From Massilia phosphatilytica (GTDB lineage Bacteria > Pseudomonadota > Gammaproteobacteria > Burkholderiales > Burkholderiaceae_D), in contig NZ_PUIP01000005.1 in assembly GCF_002968015.1 (NCBI RefSeq), forward strand, positions 290,124-354,123: a stretch of DNA of 64,000 nucleotides. The letters are read 5' to 3'. The first letter of the stretch is position 1. Each line of letters starts with the position of its first letter. Positions 33,719 through 42,218 of the stretch are shown piece after piece. Under the pieces are notes generated by a model that was not told where the DNA came from, ran no database searches, and was given only the letters and a program-made list of their open reading frames with translations. The translations under genes were made by a program, and so were the position numbers.

Positions 33719-36103
33719 TTACCGGTTCAGCCGCAATGTCGTGCGTGGCCGCTTGAGGGCGTAATCGCGACCGCGCCAGGAAAACACGGCAGGCAAGGCG
33801 GCCGGCCTGTCGATGGTCGCGATGAGCTTGCCGCCCGCGACACGGTACGAGACCGAGACCGGCCCGGCAGGCGTCGGCACGACGGCGTCCAGGGACGTCA
33901 GGTCGCCGAGATGGGGCGAGATCCTGGCGCGTGCGTATCCGGGCGCCGCCGGTGTGACGCCCGCCACGATCTCGAGCAGGTCAGCGGTTGGATGGGCACT
34001 CCATGCATGCGTATCCGAGCGCGTGTCGCCTGGCTCCTCCGGCCATGTGGTGAAGCCCAGGCGCAGCAGATCACGCCAGGTCTGCAGAAGCTGCATGTAG
34101 CTGTCGGCACGGCCCGCCTTGACACTCGCCTGCGCGAGGTACCAGGAAAAATAATAGCTGGTCGGGGTAATACCTGCGGGTGCCCCGATGCCGCTCGCGG
34201 TCGTGATACGGGGCAGGATGGACTGCGCTTCCTGCGGCGTAGCGACGTCGTACAGGATCGCCAGCGCATTGCTGTGCTGAGAAAACCGGGTCAGGGAGGG
34301 ATCGTCCGCGAACAGGCCCCGTGGGGCGCTCCAACACTTCGAGCGCAGCGCACCCCTGATCGCGCCGGCCCGCGCCGCATCGTCCCTGCCCGCGCCCGCG
34401 TCGCCAACGGCCTGCTCCATGCGCGCCATCTGTTGCAGCGCCCCGAGGTAGAACAGCGTCGTCAGGCACGATTCGCCATTGGCGTCGAAGCTGGGGAAAA
34501 TATCGCGGTCGGTCGACGCTTGTCCGACCCAGTCCACGAAATTCCACGTCGGATTTTTCTTCAGCAGATTGGACGGATTGAGGTATTGGCCGTACCAGGC
34601 CAGCACCTTGCGCGCGCGCGGAAGATTCCTCGCCACGACCGCGGGGTCCGGTCGCCGCTGGTAGTAGTCGTCCAGCATGGCGATCCACAGCAGCGAGAAC
34701 GGCGCGATGACGTTGGTGCCGCGGCTGGGGTAGGCACCTTCGGTCAGGCCGCCATTCTTCTCGGACCAGCCGAACATGTCGATCGCATTCGCCGCGAGCC
34801 GGTCGTCATCCGTCACGACATACGAGATGAGTGCCTGCAGGCGCGTATCGCCGACATATTGCAAGCGCTCCCAATACGCCGAGTCCATGTAGGTCTCGTG
34901 GGCGTCGATGCGCGCGGTCCGCCAGCCGACATCCCATATCCGGTTGAGGTCCGGGTCGCTCGACACGAAGCGGGCGCGCTGCTGGAACGGATAGCCCGTC
35001 TCATGCACGGCGAACCCCTGCAGCGTGAGCGGCGATTCCTGGGTCTCCACGTCCAGTTCGATGAAGCGCCAGACACGCCACGACAACGGCTCGAACGTAC
35101 GCGCCTCGCCGTCGGCGGTCAACGTATCGACCAGGCCTTTGGCCACACGGTCGCCGACCTCGTCGCGCTGCCCCTTTTTGCCCTGGGCGTCGTACAGCGC
35201 TTCCGAATATGTCATTCTGATCGTCGCGCCCTTGCCGCCCGCGACCGACAACGCGGGATAGCCGGCGACCATCGTTCCCTGGTCGAGCAGGATCCTGGCC
35301 CGGGTATGCGCGGGGACGCTCACCGATTGCGAGGGAAAGCCAAGCGCCCCCGGCAGATCCGTCCTGACCGCCCTGCCGCTGTCGGCTGTTTGATAGGTCA
35401 TGTCGGGCAAGGGGTCGGCACCCAGGCGCCATGGCACCGGTTGCCCTGCCTCGACGGCGGCGACGGCACCGCGCCACTCGCCCCGTAGCGGCCCCGTCGT
35501 CCAGTCCCAGTCGGCCGTCGCCGCATCGATCGTTTCGGGCGCGGCTGCCACGTAGTACACCTTCTTGACCTGCCTGCTTATCACGGCCATGCCGGACAGC
35601 GACTTGTGCCCGCCGTCCAGCTTGACGCGCCAGCCCGGGCCGCTGTTCAGTGACGCGAACGCCGCGTCCTCGGCCTTGAAATAAAAGCCGGTGCGAGCGC
35701 TGATCTGTGACATCGGACCGGACGGCTTCGAAAAATTCCACACGACGGCGGCGATATCGTTTGCGCCGGCATGCAGGTACGGGCCGATATCGGTACGCTT
35801 GTAGCGCCAGTGCGCCAGGTCGCTCGTGGCGGGGCCGCTGGCGACACGCTTGCCGTTGACGTACAGGATGAACCGGTTGTCGGCGCTCACGTCGACCCAG
35901 AGCGACGAAGGCGGGGCATCCAGCTGGAGTGCCTGGCGCAGATGCAGGACGACCGGCATTTCCTTGGCGTCTGGATGCGTGATCCATACAGGCTCGACGG
36001 CGGCCGCGTGCATGTGGCCCGTCGTTAATGCCACGACGCTCCCGGCGATCCAATGCCGCAGGCGAATCGTCATGCGCGAAAAGAACAGGGGGGACATCTT
36101 CAT
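33719..36103 (-). CDS. rhmA: Exported alpha-L-rhamnosidase, GH78 family
   Basis: 794 residues. A signal peptide (to about residue 35, HMHAAA) precedes beta-domains and the (alpha/alpha)6 catalytic barrel. The GH78 signature around the active site is seen as YMDSAYWERLQYVGDTR, with acidic residues, and later WSEKNGG, WVDWVG and HAWSAHPTADLLE. It removes terminal alpha-L-rhamnose from glycosides. The ATG at 36103 has AGGAAAG 4-5 bp upstream and suits the signal peptide; other ATGs lie at 36097 and 36073. It follows the TonB receptor gene after a terminator-like hairpin. Confidence 0.88.
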   Translation of the reverse strand: MKMSPLFFSRMTIRLRHWIAGSVVALTTGHMHAAAVEPVWITHPDAKEMPVVLHLRQALQLDAPPSSLWVDVSADNRFILYVNGKRVASGPATSDLAHWRYKRTDIGPYLHAGANDIAAVVWNFSKPSGPMSQISARTGFYFKAEDAAFASLNSGPGWRVKLDGGHKSLSGMAVISRQVKKVYYVAAAPETIDAATADWDWTTGPLRGEWRGAVAAVEAGQPVPWRLGADPLPDMTYQTADSGRAVRTDLPGALGFPSQSVSVPAHTRARILLDQGTMVAGYPALSVAGGKGATIRMTYSEALYDAQGKKGQRDEVGDRVAKGLVDTLTADGEARTFEPLSWRVWRFIELDVETQESPLTLQGFAVHETGYPFQQRARFVSSDPDLNRIWDVGWRTARIDAHETYMDSAYWERLQYVGDTRLQALISYVVTDDDRLAANAIDMFGWSEKNGGLTEGAYPSRGTNVIAPFSLLWIAMLDDYYQRRPDPAVVARNLPRARKVLAWYGQYLNPSNLLKKNPTWNFVDWVGQASTDRDIFPSFDANGESCLTTLFYLGALQQMARMEQAVGDAGAGRDDAARAGAIRGALRSKCWSAPRGLFADDPSLTRFSQHSNALAILYDVATPQEAQSILPRITTASGIGAPAGITPTSYYFSWYLAQASVKAGRADSYMQLLQTWRDLLRLGFTTWPEEPGDTRSDTHAWSAHPTADLLEIVAGVTPAAPGYARARISPHLGDLTSLDAVVPTPAGPVSVSYRVAGGKLIATIDRPAALPAVFSWRGRDYALKRPRTTLRLNR

Positions 36104-36129
36104 TCGCTTTCCTAGAATGAGAACGAAAA

Positions 36130-36161
36130 ACGGCCTGGGCATCCGTGCTGCCGCAGGCCGT
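36130..36161 (-). terminator. Intrinsic terminator or attenuator between TonB receptor and GH78 genes
   Basis: On the leftward strand ACGGCCTG and CAGGCCGT form a perfect 8-bp stem with a 16-base loop, followed directly by TTTTT. It lies 16 bp after the receptor stop and 27 bp before the GH78 start, so it could lower expression of the downstream genes relative to the receptor. Confidence 0.6.
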
Positions 36162-36176
36162 CGTACAGGGAACCGT

Positions 36177-38522
36177 TCAGTTGTCGAAGTCGTAGCGCAA
36201 TGTCACACCGAACTTGCGCTGCTCGGGCGTCGCGATCCGGTAATAACCACCGCTGAGTGCGCCCTGGAATACCCGGGACATGCCACGGTCGACGGAACGG
36301 TCGAACAGGTTCTGGCTCCACAGACTGATCTCCCAACGCTGGTTCGGGTCACGCACACCGACGAACAGGTCGACCGGCGTGAACGAGGCGATCCGGTGGT
36401 CCAGGGCCTGGTTGTAGCCGGGCGCGGCATAGCGTACGAGCCCCCGTACGAAACCGTCCACGTTCCCGAGACCATGCGAGTACTCCGACTGCAAGGACAT
36501 GCTGAGTTTACCCGCCTCGTTGCCGTTCGCGTCCGCGAGAGGGCGGCTGCTCTTGCACAGGGAGATCTGACGCCCCGGCTGCACGAAAGCGCCCGCATTG
36601 TCCGGAATGCCGTCGTTGTTGCTGTCGTTGCAGTACAGCTGCGCATTGTCGTAATGCGCATCGACATAGCTCATCGACAGCTGGGCGCGCCAGTTGGGCT
36701 GGATGCTCCAGATCGCGGTCATTTCGACACCGCGTGCCACGACGTCGCCGTTCGTGTTGAGGTTGATGCCACCCGTGCCGGCGTCGGCGGGATACGTGCC
36801 GCCTGGCCCCGGACCGGCCGGCTCGCCGGCCTTGGCGCCAGTGCGCACGCTGATCCCGTTCGCGCGGCCGATGTAGTCCTTGATCTTCTGCTGGAATACG
36901 TCCGCGTTCAGCGTCAGCCTGCGATCCAGCCAGGAAGACTTCGCGCCGATCTCGAAGGAATTGGTCTTCTCGGGCTTGTAGACGATGTAGTTCGGATCGA
37001 GCCCTGGCGCCGTCACGAACCCGACCGCGCCGCCCGGGCGATAGCCGCCGGCATAGCTCGCGTAGCCCATCAGGCCTTTCCTGAATTCGTGCTTGTAGCT
37101 GGCGGAACTGGTCCACCGTTTGTTATCGCGCTTCGCGAGGTCTTCCGACAGCGAGGGCGACACCTGTCCGAACACGTTCAGATATTGCTGGGAATACGAT
37201 TCGTTTTTCTGAAGCCGTGCGCCGAATTCAAACGTATCGGCCGGCGTCAGGGCGAAACGGTGATTCGTGAAAATCGCCGAGCCTTTGCCGTAAGTGCCGG
37301 GAGCGCTGTAGCCTTCGATGGTCACCGACAGCGGCGGCGCATAAGGCGCCGGATAGAAATAAGCGAATGGTTGCGAGAAGTGGGTTTCGAAAGTGTTCTT
37401 CGAATAATACGCACCCACCATGTAATTCCAGAACGGGTTGTTTATCGATTCGAAACGGAGCTCATGCGTGCGTTGCATGCCCTTGACATCGACCGGCTGC
37501 TCGTAGCTGAAGCCACGGATCACGTTGGTGAGATCGAGGTCGCGGTCGGAACGGTCGACACTCTGCTGGAAACCGCCGATATAGCTCAGTTTGTGTGCCC
37601 CGAGATTCCACGTGACATTCAGCGACGTCAGCCTGGCGCGGTTATAGAAGTCGTAATTGCCCTCCACCACTGAGGTGCGATCGCTGGCGGTCAGACTCGG
37701 ACCGCTGCCCTGCCCCGCCACCGGTGCACCCACGTTGACCGGATAGTTGACGGCCTTGTCGGTGAGCTGCTGGTGCACGAGCAGGATTTCCAGTTCCGGC
37801 AACGGCTGGTACAGCAGGGATACGCGTCCCCCACGCGCACGGTCGTTGTTGTCGCGGCCGTTGGAGGCGTTGTGCACGTCGCCCTCGCTCCGGTTGTACA
37901 CGCCGGCTACGCGCATCGCCAGTTTGCCCTCGATGAGCGGGACGTTGACCGCGGCCTGGGTATTCCACAGTCTGTGCGAGCCCCAGGTTTGATTGATGGT
38001 GCCTTCGACACCGGTGAGGCTCGGTACGCGCGTCGCGATCGTGATCGCGCCGGCCGGCGATGTCTGTCCGCGCAGCGTCCCTTGCGGGCCGCGCAGAACC
38101 TCGATGCGACCGATATCGAACAGGCTACGGAATGCGTCCGACGTGGAGATCGGCGTTTCGTTCCAGTAGATTTGCACCGTCGGACTTGCGCCGGTGTCCG
38201 GATTGAAGGTCACGCCGCGCAAGGCGACGCTCTGGCCGCGTCCGTCTGCCGAATCCAACTGCATGCCTGGGCTGAGCTTTTCGACATCGGCGAATTGCTG
38301 CACGTTCAGTTTCTGCAGCGATTCGGCGGTCAGCGCATCGACTGACATCGCTACGGTCTGGATACTCTCCTTCCGCTTCGACGCGGTAATCACGACTTCC
38401 TGGATCTCGCCCGGCTTGACGGGGATCTCCTGCGCGGCCGCGGGAAAGGCGACGGCCAGTGCCGCCGCGCACAGGGATAACTTGATGGTGGGATGGATGG
38501 TGCTGCGGGAATACTCTTTCAT
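36177..38522 (-). CDS. TonB-dependent receptor (glycoside uptake)
   Basis: 781 residues. Signal peptide (to about residue 30, FPAAAQ), then the plug with EVVITASKRKESIQTVAMSV and RGPQGTLRGQTSPAGAI, then a 22-strand barrel ending in an aromatic-rich C-terminus (TLRYDFDN). There is no SusD partner, as is usual in proteobacterial systems. It should import an oligo-glycoside across the outer membrane with TonB energy. Position next to GH78, GH106, GH3 and FucP suggests a rhamnosylated substrate. GGAGA lies 8 bp before the ATG. Confidence 0.92.
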   Translation of the reverse strand: MKEYSRSTIHPTIKLSLCAAALAVAFPAAAQEIPVKPGEIQEVVITASKRKESIQTVAMSVDALTAESLQKLNVQQFADVEKLSPGMQLDSADGRGQSVALRGVTFNPDTGASPTVQIYWNETPISTSDAFRSLFDIGRIEVLRGPQGTLRGQTSPAGAITIATRVPSLTGVEGTINQTWGSHRLWNTQAAVNVPLIEGKLAMRVAGVYNRSEGDVHNASNGRDNNDRARGGRVSLLYQPLPELEILLVHQQLTDKAVNYPVNVGAPVAGQGSGPSLTASDRTSVVEGNYDFYNRARLTSLNVTWNLGAHKLSYIGGFQQSVDRSDRDLDLTNVIRGFSYEQPVDVKGMQRTHELRFESINNPFWNYMVGAYYSKNTFETHFSQPFAYFYPAPYAPPLSVTIEGYSAPGTYGKGSAIFTNHRFALTPADTFEFGARLQKNESYSQQYLNVFGQVSPSLSEDLAKRDNKRWTSSASYKHEFRKGLMGYASYAGGYRPGGAVGFVTAPGLDPNYIVYKPEKTNSFEIGAKSSWLDRRLTLNADVFQQKIKDYIGRANGISVRTGAKAGEPAGPGPGGTYPADAGTGGINLNTNGDVVARGVEMTAIWSIQPNWRAQLSMSYVDAHYDNAQLYCNDSNNDGIPDNAGAFVQPGRQISLCKSSRPLADANGNEAGKLSMSLQSEYSHGLGNVDGFVRGLVRYAAPGYNQALDHRIASFTPVDLFVGVRDPNQRWEISLWSQNLFDRSVDRGMSRVFQGALSGGYYRIATPEQRKFGVTLRYDFDN

Positions 38523-38666
38523 GTGGCTTCGTCTCCAGATTAGGCACCGTATCGACGCAAAGCATCCTCGCCTGATGCGATCGATCGATTTTTTTGTATT
38601 TTTCGGCAACGCGCACACGCCGTTGCCAGATCGGATGGCGCCGCGCGTTGGCGGCGCCCGGGGGGC

Positions 38667-39026
38667 TTACGGCTTCGTGGCGGAGGCCTGCTGAGGCGGC
38701 AGTTTCGCCAGGTCGGCGTCGAGTGCGGCAAGCAGCGCATCGGTGATCGCGTCCGGCGCGAACTGCTGGAGCGAACGGAAGGTCATGCCGCGTGCCTGCT
38801 CGATCTGGTCGTCCTGGGCGATGGCGGGCATGTGCTTGACGAGGATCGCTTTTGCCGGCGCATAGTCCAGCAGATCGCCCACCAGCGAATCGGTGGACCA
38901 TTTGACCTGCGCCTGTCCGGATGCGGCGTTCGGCGGGTTGGCCGGCGCATTCTGTTGCGCACCGGCCTGGCCGAACGTCAAGCCGGCCAGAACCGCGACG
39001 ATCGCGCTGAATTTCTTGTGCTGCAT
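38667..39026 (-). CDS. Small exported protein of unknown function in the rhamnoside locus
   Basis: 119 residues with a signal peptide (MQHKKFSAIVAVLAGLTFGQAGA). The mature part is helical with a conserved-looking core (LLDYAPAKAILVKHMPAI, QARGMTFRSLQQFAP). From memory this resembles a domain seen beside, or fused to, exported carbohydrate-active enzymes in other Proteobacteria, but no function is known to me. It lies upstream of the TonB receptor on the same strand (144-bp gap containing two GC hairpins). GGAGA precedes the chosen ATG; 39038 is an alternative start. Confidence 0.7.
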   Translation of the reverse strand: MQHKKFSAIVAVLAGLTFGQAGAQQNAPANPPNAASGQAQVKWSTDSLVGDLLDYAPAKAILVKHMPAIAQDDQIEQARGMTFRSLQQFAPDAITDALLAALDADLAKLPPQQASATKP

Positions 39027-39160
39027 AGCTGTCTCCATTTTCAAAATATTCTGTATTCGTGTGCCTGCAAATCGCACGCTGCGTTTGTGTAACCACGATT
39101 CAAGTAGAAATCACCGACCGAGCGGTGTCAATCAGGTAAAGGCGAAGCAGTCAGGCCAGT

Positions 39161-39209
39161 CGCGAAATAATCATCTTTTTGCAGCGTTTCGTGTTCATCC
39201 GACGACATG
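39161..39209 (+). promoter_or_regulatory. Rhamnose-regulon promoter block, copy 2 (upstream of GH106)
   Basis: CGCGAAATAATCAT (39161-39174) is identical to copy 1 before rhaR, and ACGACATG (39202-39209) matches ACTACATG there at almost the same distance. TTGCAG at 39179 aligns with the TTGACA of copy 1. The block is in the 327-bp divergent region (39027-39353) between the small exported protein gene and the GH106 gene, which otherwise holds no gene. Confidence 0.6.
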
Positions 39210-39210
39210 G

Positions 39211-39239
39211 CCAATCAAAGTTTGCAAAAGGTTGATTGG
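39211..39239. promoter_or_regulatory. Inverted repeat CCAATCAA-N13-TTGATTGG
   Basis: A perfect 8-bp dyad directly follows the shared promoter block, and a third TTGATTG copy follows at 39243. A TTGATTG also occurs at 18147 before rhaR. It could bind a regulator of the rhamnoside genes. A TTGACA hexamer at 39247-39252 suggests a promoter start nearby, although no good -10 is seen. Confidence 0.5.
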
Positions 39240-39353
39240 CAGTTGATTGACACTGGTATTCCCTTTATTTAGGCTCAGTGCGATCGAAAACACACGGTGG
39301 CAGCGCTTTTGCGCCGGTGGTCGAACAACAAGATAATTCAGGAGACACGAAGG

Positions 39354-42218
39354 ATGCCGTTAACCCGGAGAGACTTTCTCGCATCGATGCCAGCGGTTGC
39401 AGGCTTCGTCGCGCTGCCCACGAGCGCTACGAATACCGCCGGCACGTTTCAACAGGTATTCGATAACCCGCCTGATCAGGCCAGGCCATGGGTGCGCTGG
39501 TGGTGGCCAGGCGGCGTGGTCGAGGACGACGAATTGCGCCGGGAAATCCAGGTCTTGCGCCATACCGGCTTCGGCGGCGCGGAAATCCAGGCGTTCAATC
39601 CGGCGATTCCAAATCTCACGAAAGCCGAGCGCCTCCAGGTCAATGACTACGCGAATTCCACCTATTTCGCGCATTTGAAAACCTGCACCGACGCGGCGCG
39701 GGAACAGAACCTGCGAATCGACGTGACGTTCGGATCGGCGTGGCCATCCGGCGGAGGATTCGCCATTACGCCCGAGCTCGCGCTACTCGAACTGACCCCC
39801 GCCGTGACGAGCGTGCGCGCGCCGTTGAACGGGCCCATCCGACTTAACGTGCCCCCGAATACGCGCAAGTTCGGCGCCATGTCGGCGCTCGACGCCCGCA
39901 CGAAAGATCCGCGTGCGGCCGACTGGCGCGCCCGCATCGAGGCCCGGCAAAAGGTGGTGGCCGTCGTCGCCTTCAAGGGCGAAGCGCCGGTGCTGGAAAA
40001 GAACAAGAACTACCGCTCGGCCATCGTCAAATCCAGCGGCACCATGGAGCCGGCGACCAGCGTCGTTCTGACCGACCGTCTCGGCGCCGGCGGGATACTC
40101 GACTGGGTGCCGCCCGGCGCGGGCAACTGGCAGATCGTCGTGTTCAAGCAGTTCGTCGTCGACAGCGGCGTCATGGCCGGCGTCGGCGAGGGTCCGCAGC
40201 TGGTGCTGGATCACTTTAAGCGCGCCGCGTTCGAGGCGCACGCCCGGCGCGTCGGCGACCCGATGGTGGCGGACGGCGCCACGTCCGAGGGGCTGCGCGG
40301 GACGTTCATCGACAGCCTCGAGCTCATGCCGGACATCTATTGGTCCGAGGACCTCATCGCCGAGTTCAAGGCCCGCCGCGGTTACGACCTGACGCCGCAT
40401 CTTCCCCATCTGCTGCAGCCGGGGTGGATGGAGTCGTGGAATCCCCATGCGTCGGCACCCTACTTCGACGCCGGCGACCTCGGTGACCGGATCCGGGCGG
40501 ACTACCGCCTGACGATTTCGGAACTGCTGATCGAGAACTTCTGGAAGCCGTTCGCCGAATGGAACCATCGTCACGGCTTGTCGGCACGCGTGCAGGCTCA
40601 TGGCGGCCCCAGCGACCTGCTGCAGTCGTACGGCCTGGGCGACGTCCCGGAGACGGAAGACCTGGAATCCTCGGGCGACACGCATTTCATGCGGCTGGCG
40701 CGCTCGGCCGCCAATCTGTATGGCAAAACGCGCGTCGGTTGCGAGAGCCTGTGCTGGCCCAAGCGGTCGTTCGACGTGACACCGGGCGAGTGGCAAGCGC
40801 GCGTCAATTTGCTGCTTGCCAGCGGCGTCAATGCCATCGTGATGCACGGCTTTCCGTATGCCCTGCACCGGGACGCCTGGCCCGGCTGGTATCCGTTCGC
40901 GCCGAGTCCGTTCCTGGAAGGTTTCAGCAGCATGATCAACGAAGCGAACCCGCTTTGGACCGCCATGGGCAAGCTGAACGCGTACATCGCGCGCCTCCAG
41001 GCGCTCCTGCAGCGCGGCCGCAACGTGGTGTCGGTCGCGGTCTATCTGGGCGAGATCGGGTACTACCACGACATCGAACCGAAGGCCACGCATACCTTGT
41101 TGCATGAGCTGCTCCGTGGCGGCTACGACTACGACCGTATCAACGACGACTGCATCGGAAAAGGACGCATCGAGCGAGGCATGCTCGTGGCGCCCGGTGG
41201 CGCGCAGTACCGCGCGCTCATCCTGCCGCCCCGCGCCTCGCTGCGTGCGGCCACCGCGGCGCAAGTGGCCCGTCTGGCAAAACAGGGCCTGCCCGTGTTC
41301 TACGCCGATCGTCCGCCTGCGCGCGACGAAGGCTATTTCGAGCACGAGGCGCGCGACCGGCTCGTGCGCCAGGCCGTCCAGGAGTCACTCGACCGGGGCG
41401 CGCGCATCGCCGCCGCGGACACGATGCCGGCAGCGCTCAGGCAGGCCGGCGTCGCGCCGAACCTGACGTTCACGAGCGAACCCTGCATGTTCGTGGAAAA
41501 AACGCTCGACGGCCGCACCGCCTATTTTTTCCATAATCCGAAGGACGAAGCGGTCACCGTGCGCTTCGTATCGAGGGCAGCCGGCCATCCGGAATCGTGG
41601 AACGCGTTCGACGGCAGCCGCACCGGCCTGAAGACGGCGCACGTCGACGGCCAGCGGGAGGTCAGCGTCGACATCGGCCCGGGCGGCGGGGCGTTCGTCG
41701 TCTTCGCGGCCCGGCGCCTACCCGTCGCGCCGGCATGGTCGATCGTCGACACGCTCGACCTCGGCCAGCGCGACTGGCGGCTCGCGGCCATTGGCCATGG
41801 CGCGAAGGGCCGCAAGATCGAGCGCGAGCTGACGTTGAGCCGGCTCGAGGACCTGGGCACGCTCGACGGGCTCGCCGACTTTTCCGGCCAGGCGTCCTAT
41901 ACCGCGGCGTTGACGCTGCCGGACAACTGGCTGCGGGACGGCTACCGCATCCGCCTCGACCTTGGGGCGGTGCACGACATGGCGACGGTCGCCATCGACG
42001 GCAAACAAGTCGCCACCCTGATCGCGCGGCCGTTCGACGCCGACCTGACGACGTTTTTGCGCGCCGGCGCCAGACGCCTGACGATCACGGTGTCGAACAG
42101 CCCGAACAACGCGATGATGGACCCCAAGCTGCCCGGCCTGAAAAACCTCAGACCCAAACCGGCGGGCCTTCTCGGCCCGGTCAAACTCGTACTCGAACAA
42201 AAGAAGGCAGCCGCATGA
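39354..42218 (+). CDS. Exported alpha-L-rhamnosidase-like glycoside hydrolase, GH106 family
   Basis: 954 residues. The N-terminus carries a Tat-like signal (LTRRDFLASMPAVAGFVAL). Sequence features fit GH106: RPWVRWWWPGGVVED near residue 45, then TFGSAWPSGGGF, SLELMPDIYWSEDL and ARVQAHGGPSDLLQSY in the catalytic region, and a C-terminal beta-sandwich carbohydrate-binding-like domain (YRIRLDLGAVHDMATVAIDGK). It releases alpha-L-rhamnose, in known members from rhamnogalacturonan II or flavonoid-type glycosides. GGAGA lies upstream of the ATG. Its stop overlaps the start of the GH3 gene. Confidence 0.85.
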   Translation: MPLTRRDFLASMPAVAGFVALPTSATNTAGTFQQVFDNPPDQARPWVRWWWPGGVVEDDELRREIQVLRHTGFGGAEIQAFNPAIPNLTKAERLQVNDYANSTYFAHLKTCTDAAREQNLRIDVTFGSAWPSGGGFAITPELALLELTPAVTSVRAPLNGPIRLNVPPNTRKFGAMSALDARTKDPRAADWRARIEARQKVVAVVAFKGEAPVLEKNKNYRSAIVKSSGTMEPATSVVLTDRLGAGGILDWVPPGAGNWQIVVFKQFVVDSGVMAGVGEGPQLVLDHFKRAAFEAHARRVGDPMVADGATSEGLRGTFIDSLELMPDIYWSEDLIAEFKARRGYDLTPHLPHLLQPGWMESWNPHASAPYFDAGDLGDRIRADYRLTISELLIENFWKPFAEWNHRHGLSARVQAHGGPSDLLQSYGLGDVPETEDLESSGDTHFMRLARSAANLYGKTRVGCESLCWPKRSFDVTPGEWQARVNLLLASGVNAIVMHGFPYALHRDAWPGWYPFAPSPFLEGFSSMINEANPLWTAMGKLNAYIARLQALLQRGRNVVSVAVYLGEIGYYHDIEPKATHTLLHELLRGGYDYDRINDDCIGKGRIERGMLVAPGGAQYRALILPPRASLRAATAAQVARLAKQGLPVFYADRPPARDEGYFEHEARDRLVRQAVQESLDRGARIAAADTMPAALRQAGVAPNLTFTSEPCMFVEKTLDGRTAYFFHNPKDEAVTVRFVSRAAGHPESWNAFDGSRTGLKTAHVDGQREVSVDIGPGGGAFVVFAARRLPVAPAWSIVDTLDLGQRDWRLAAIGHGAKGRKIERELTLSRLEDLGTLDGLADFSGQASYTAALTLPDNWLRDGYRIRLDLGAVHDMATVAIDGKQVATLIARPFDADLTTFLRAGARRLTITVSNSPNNAMMDPKLPGLKNLRPKPAGLLGPVKLVLEQKKAAA

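Noticed and set aside
38585..38665. GGCAACG and GGCGCC hairpins upstream of the TonB receptor as a terminator
   Set aside because: On the leftward strand they are followed by A residues rather than T; I see no firm role.
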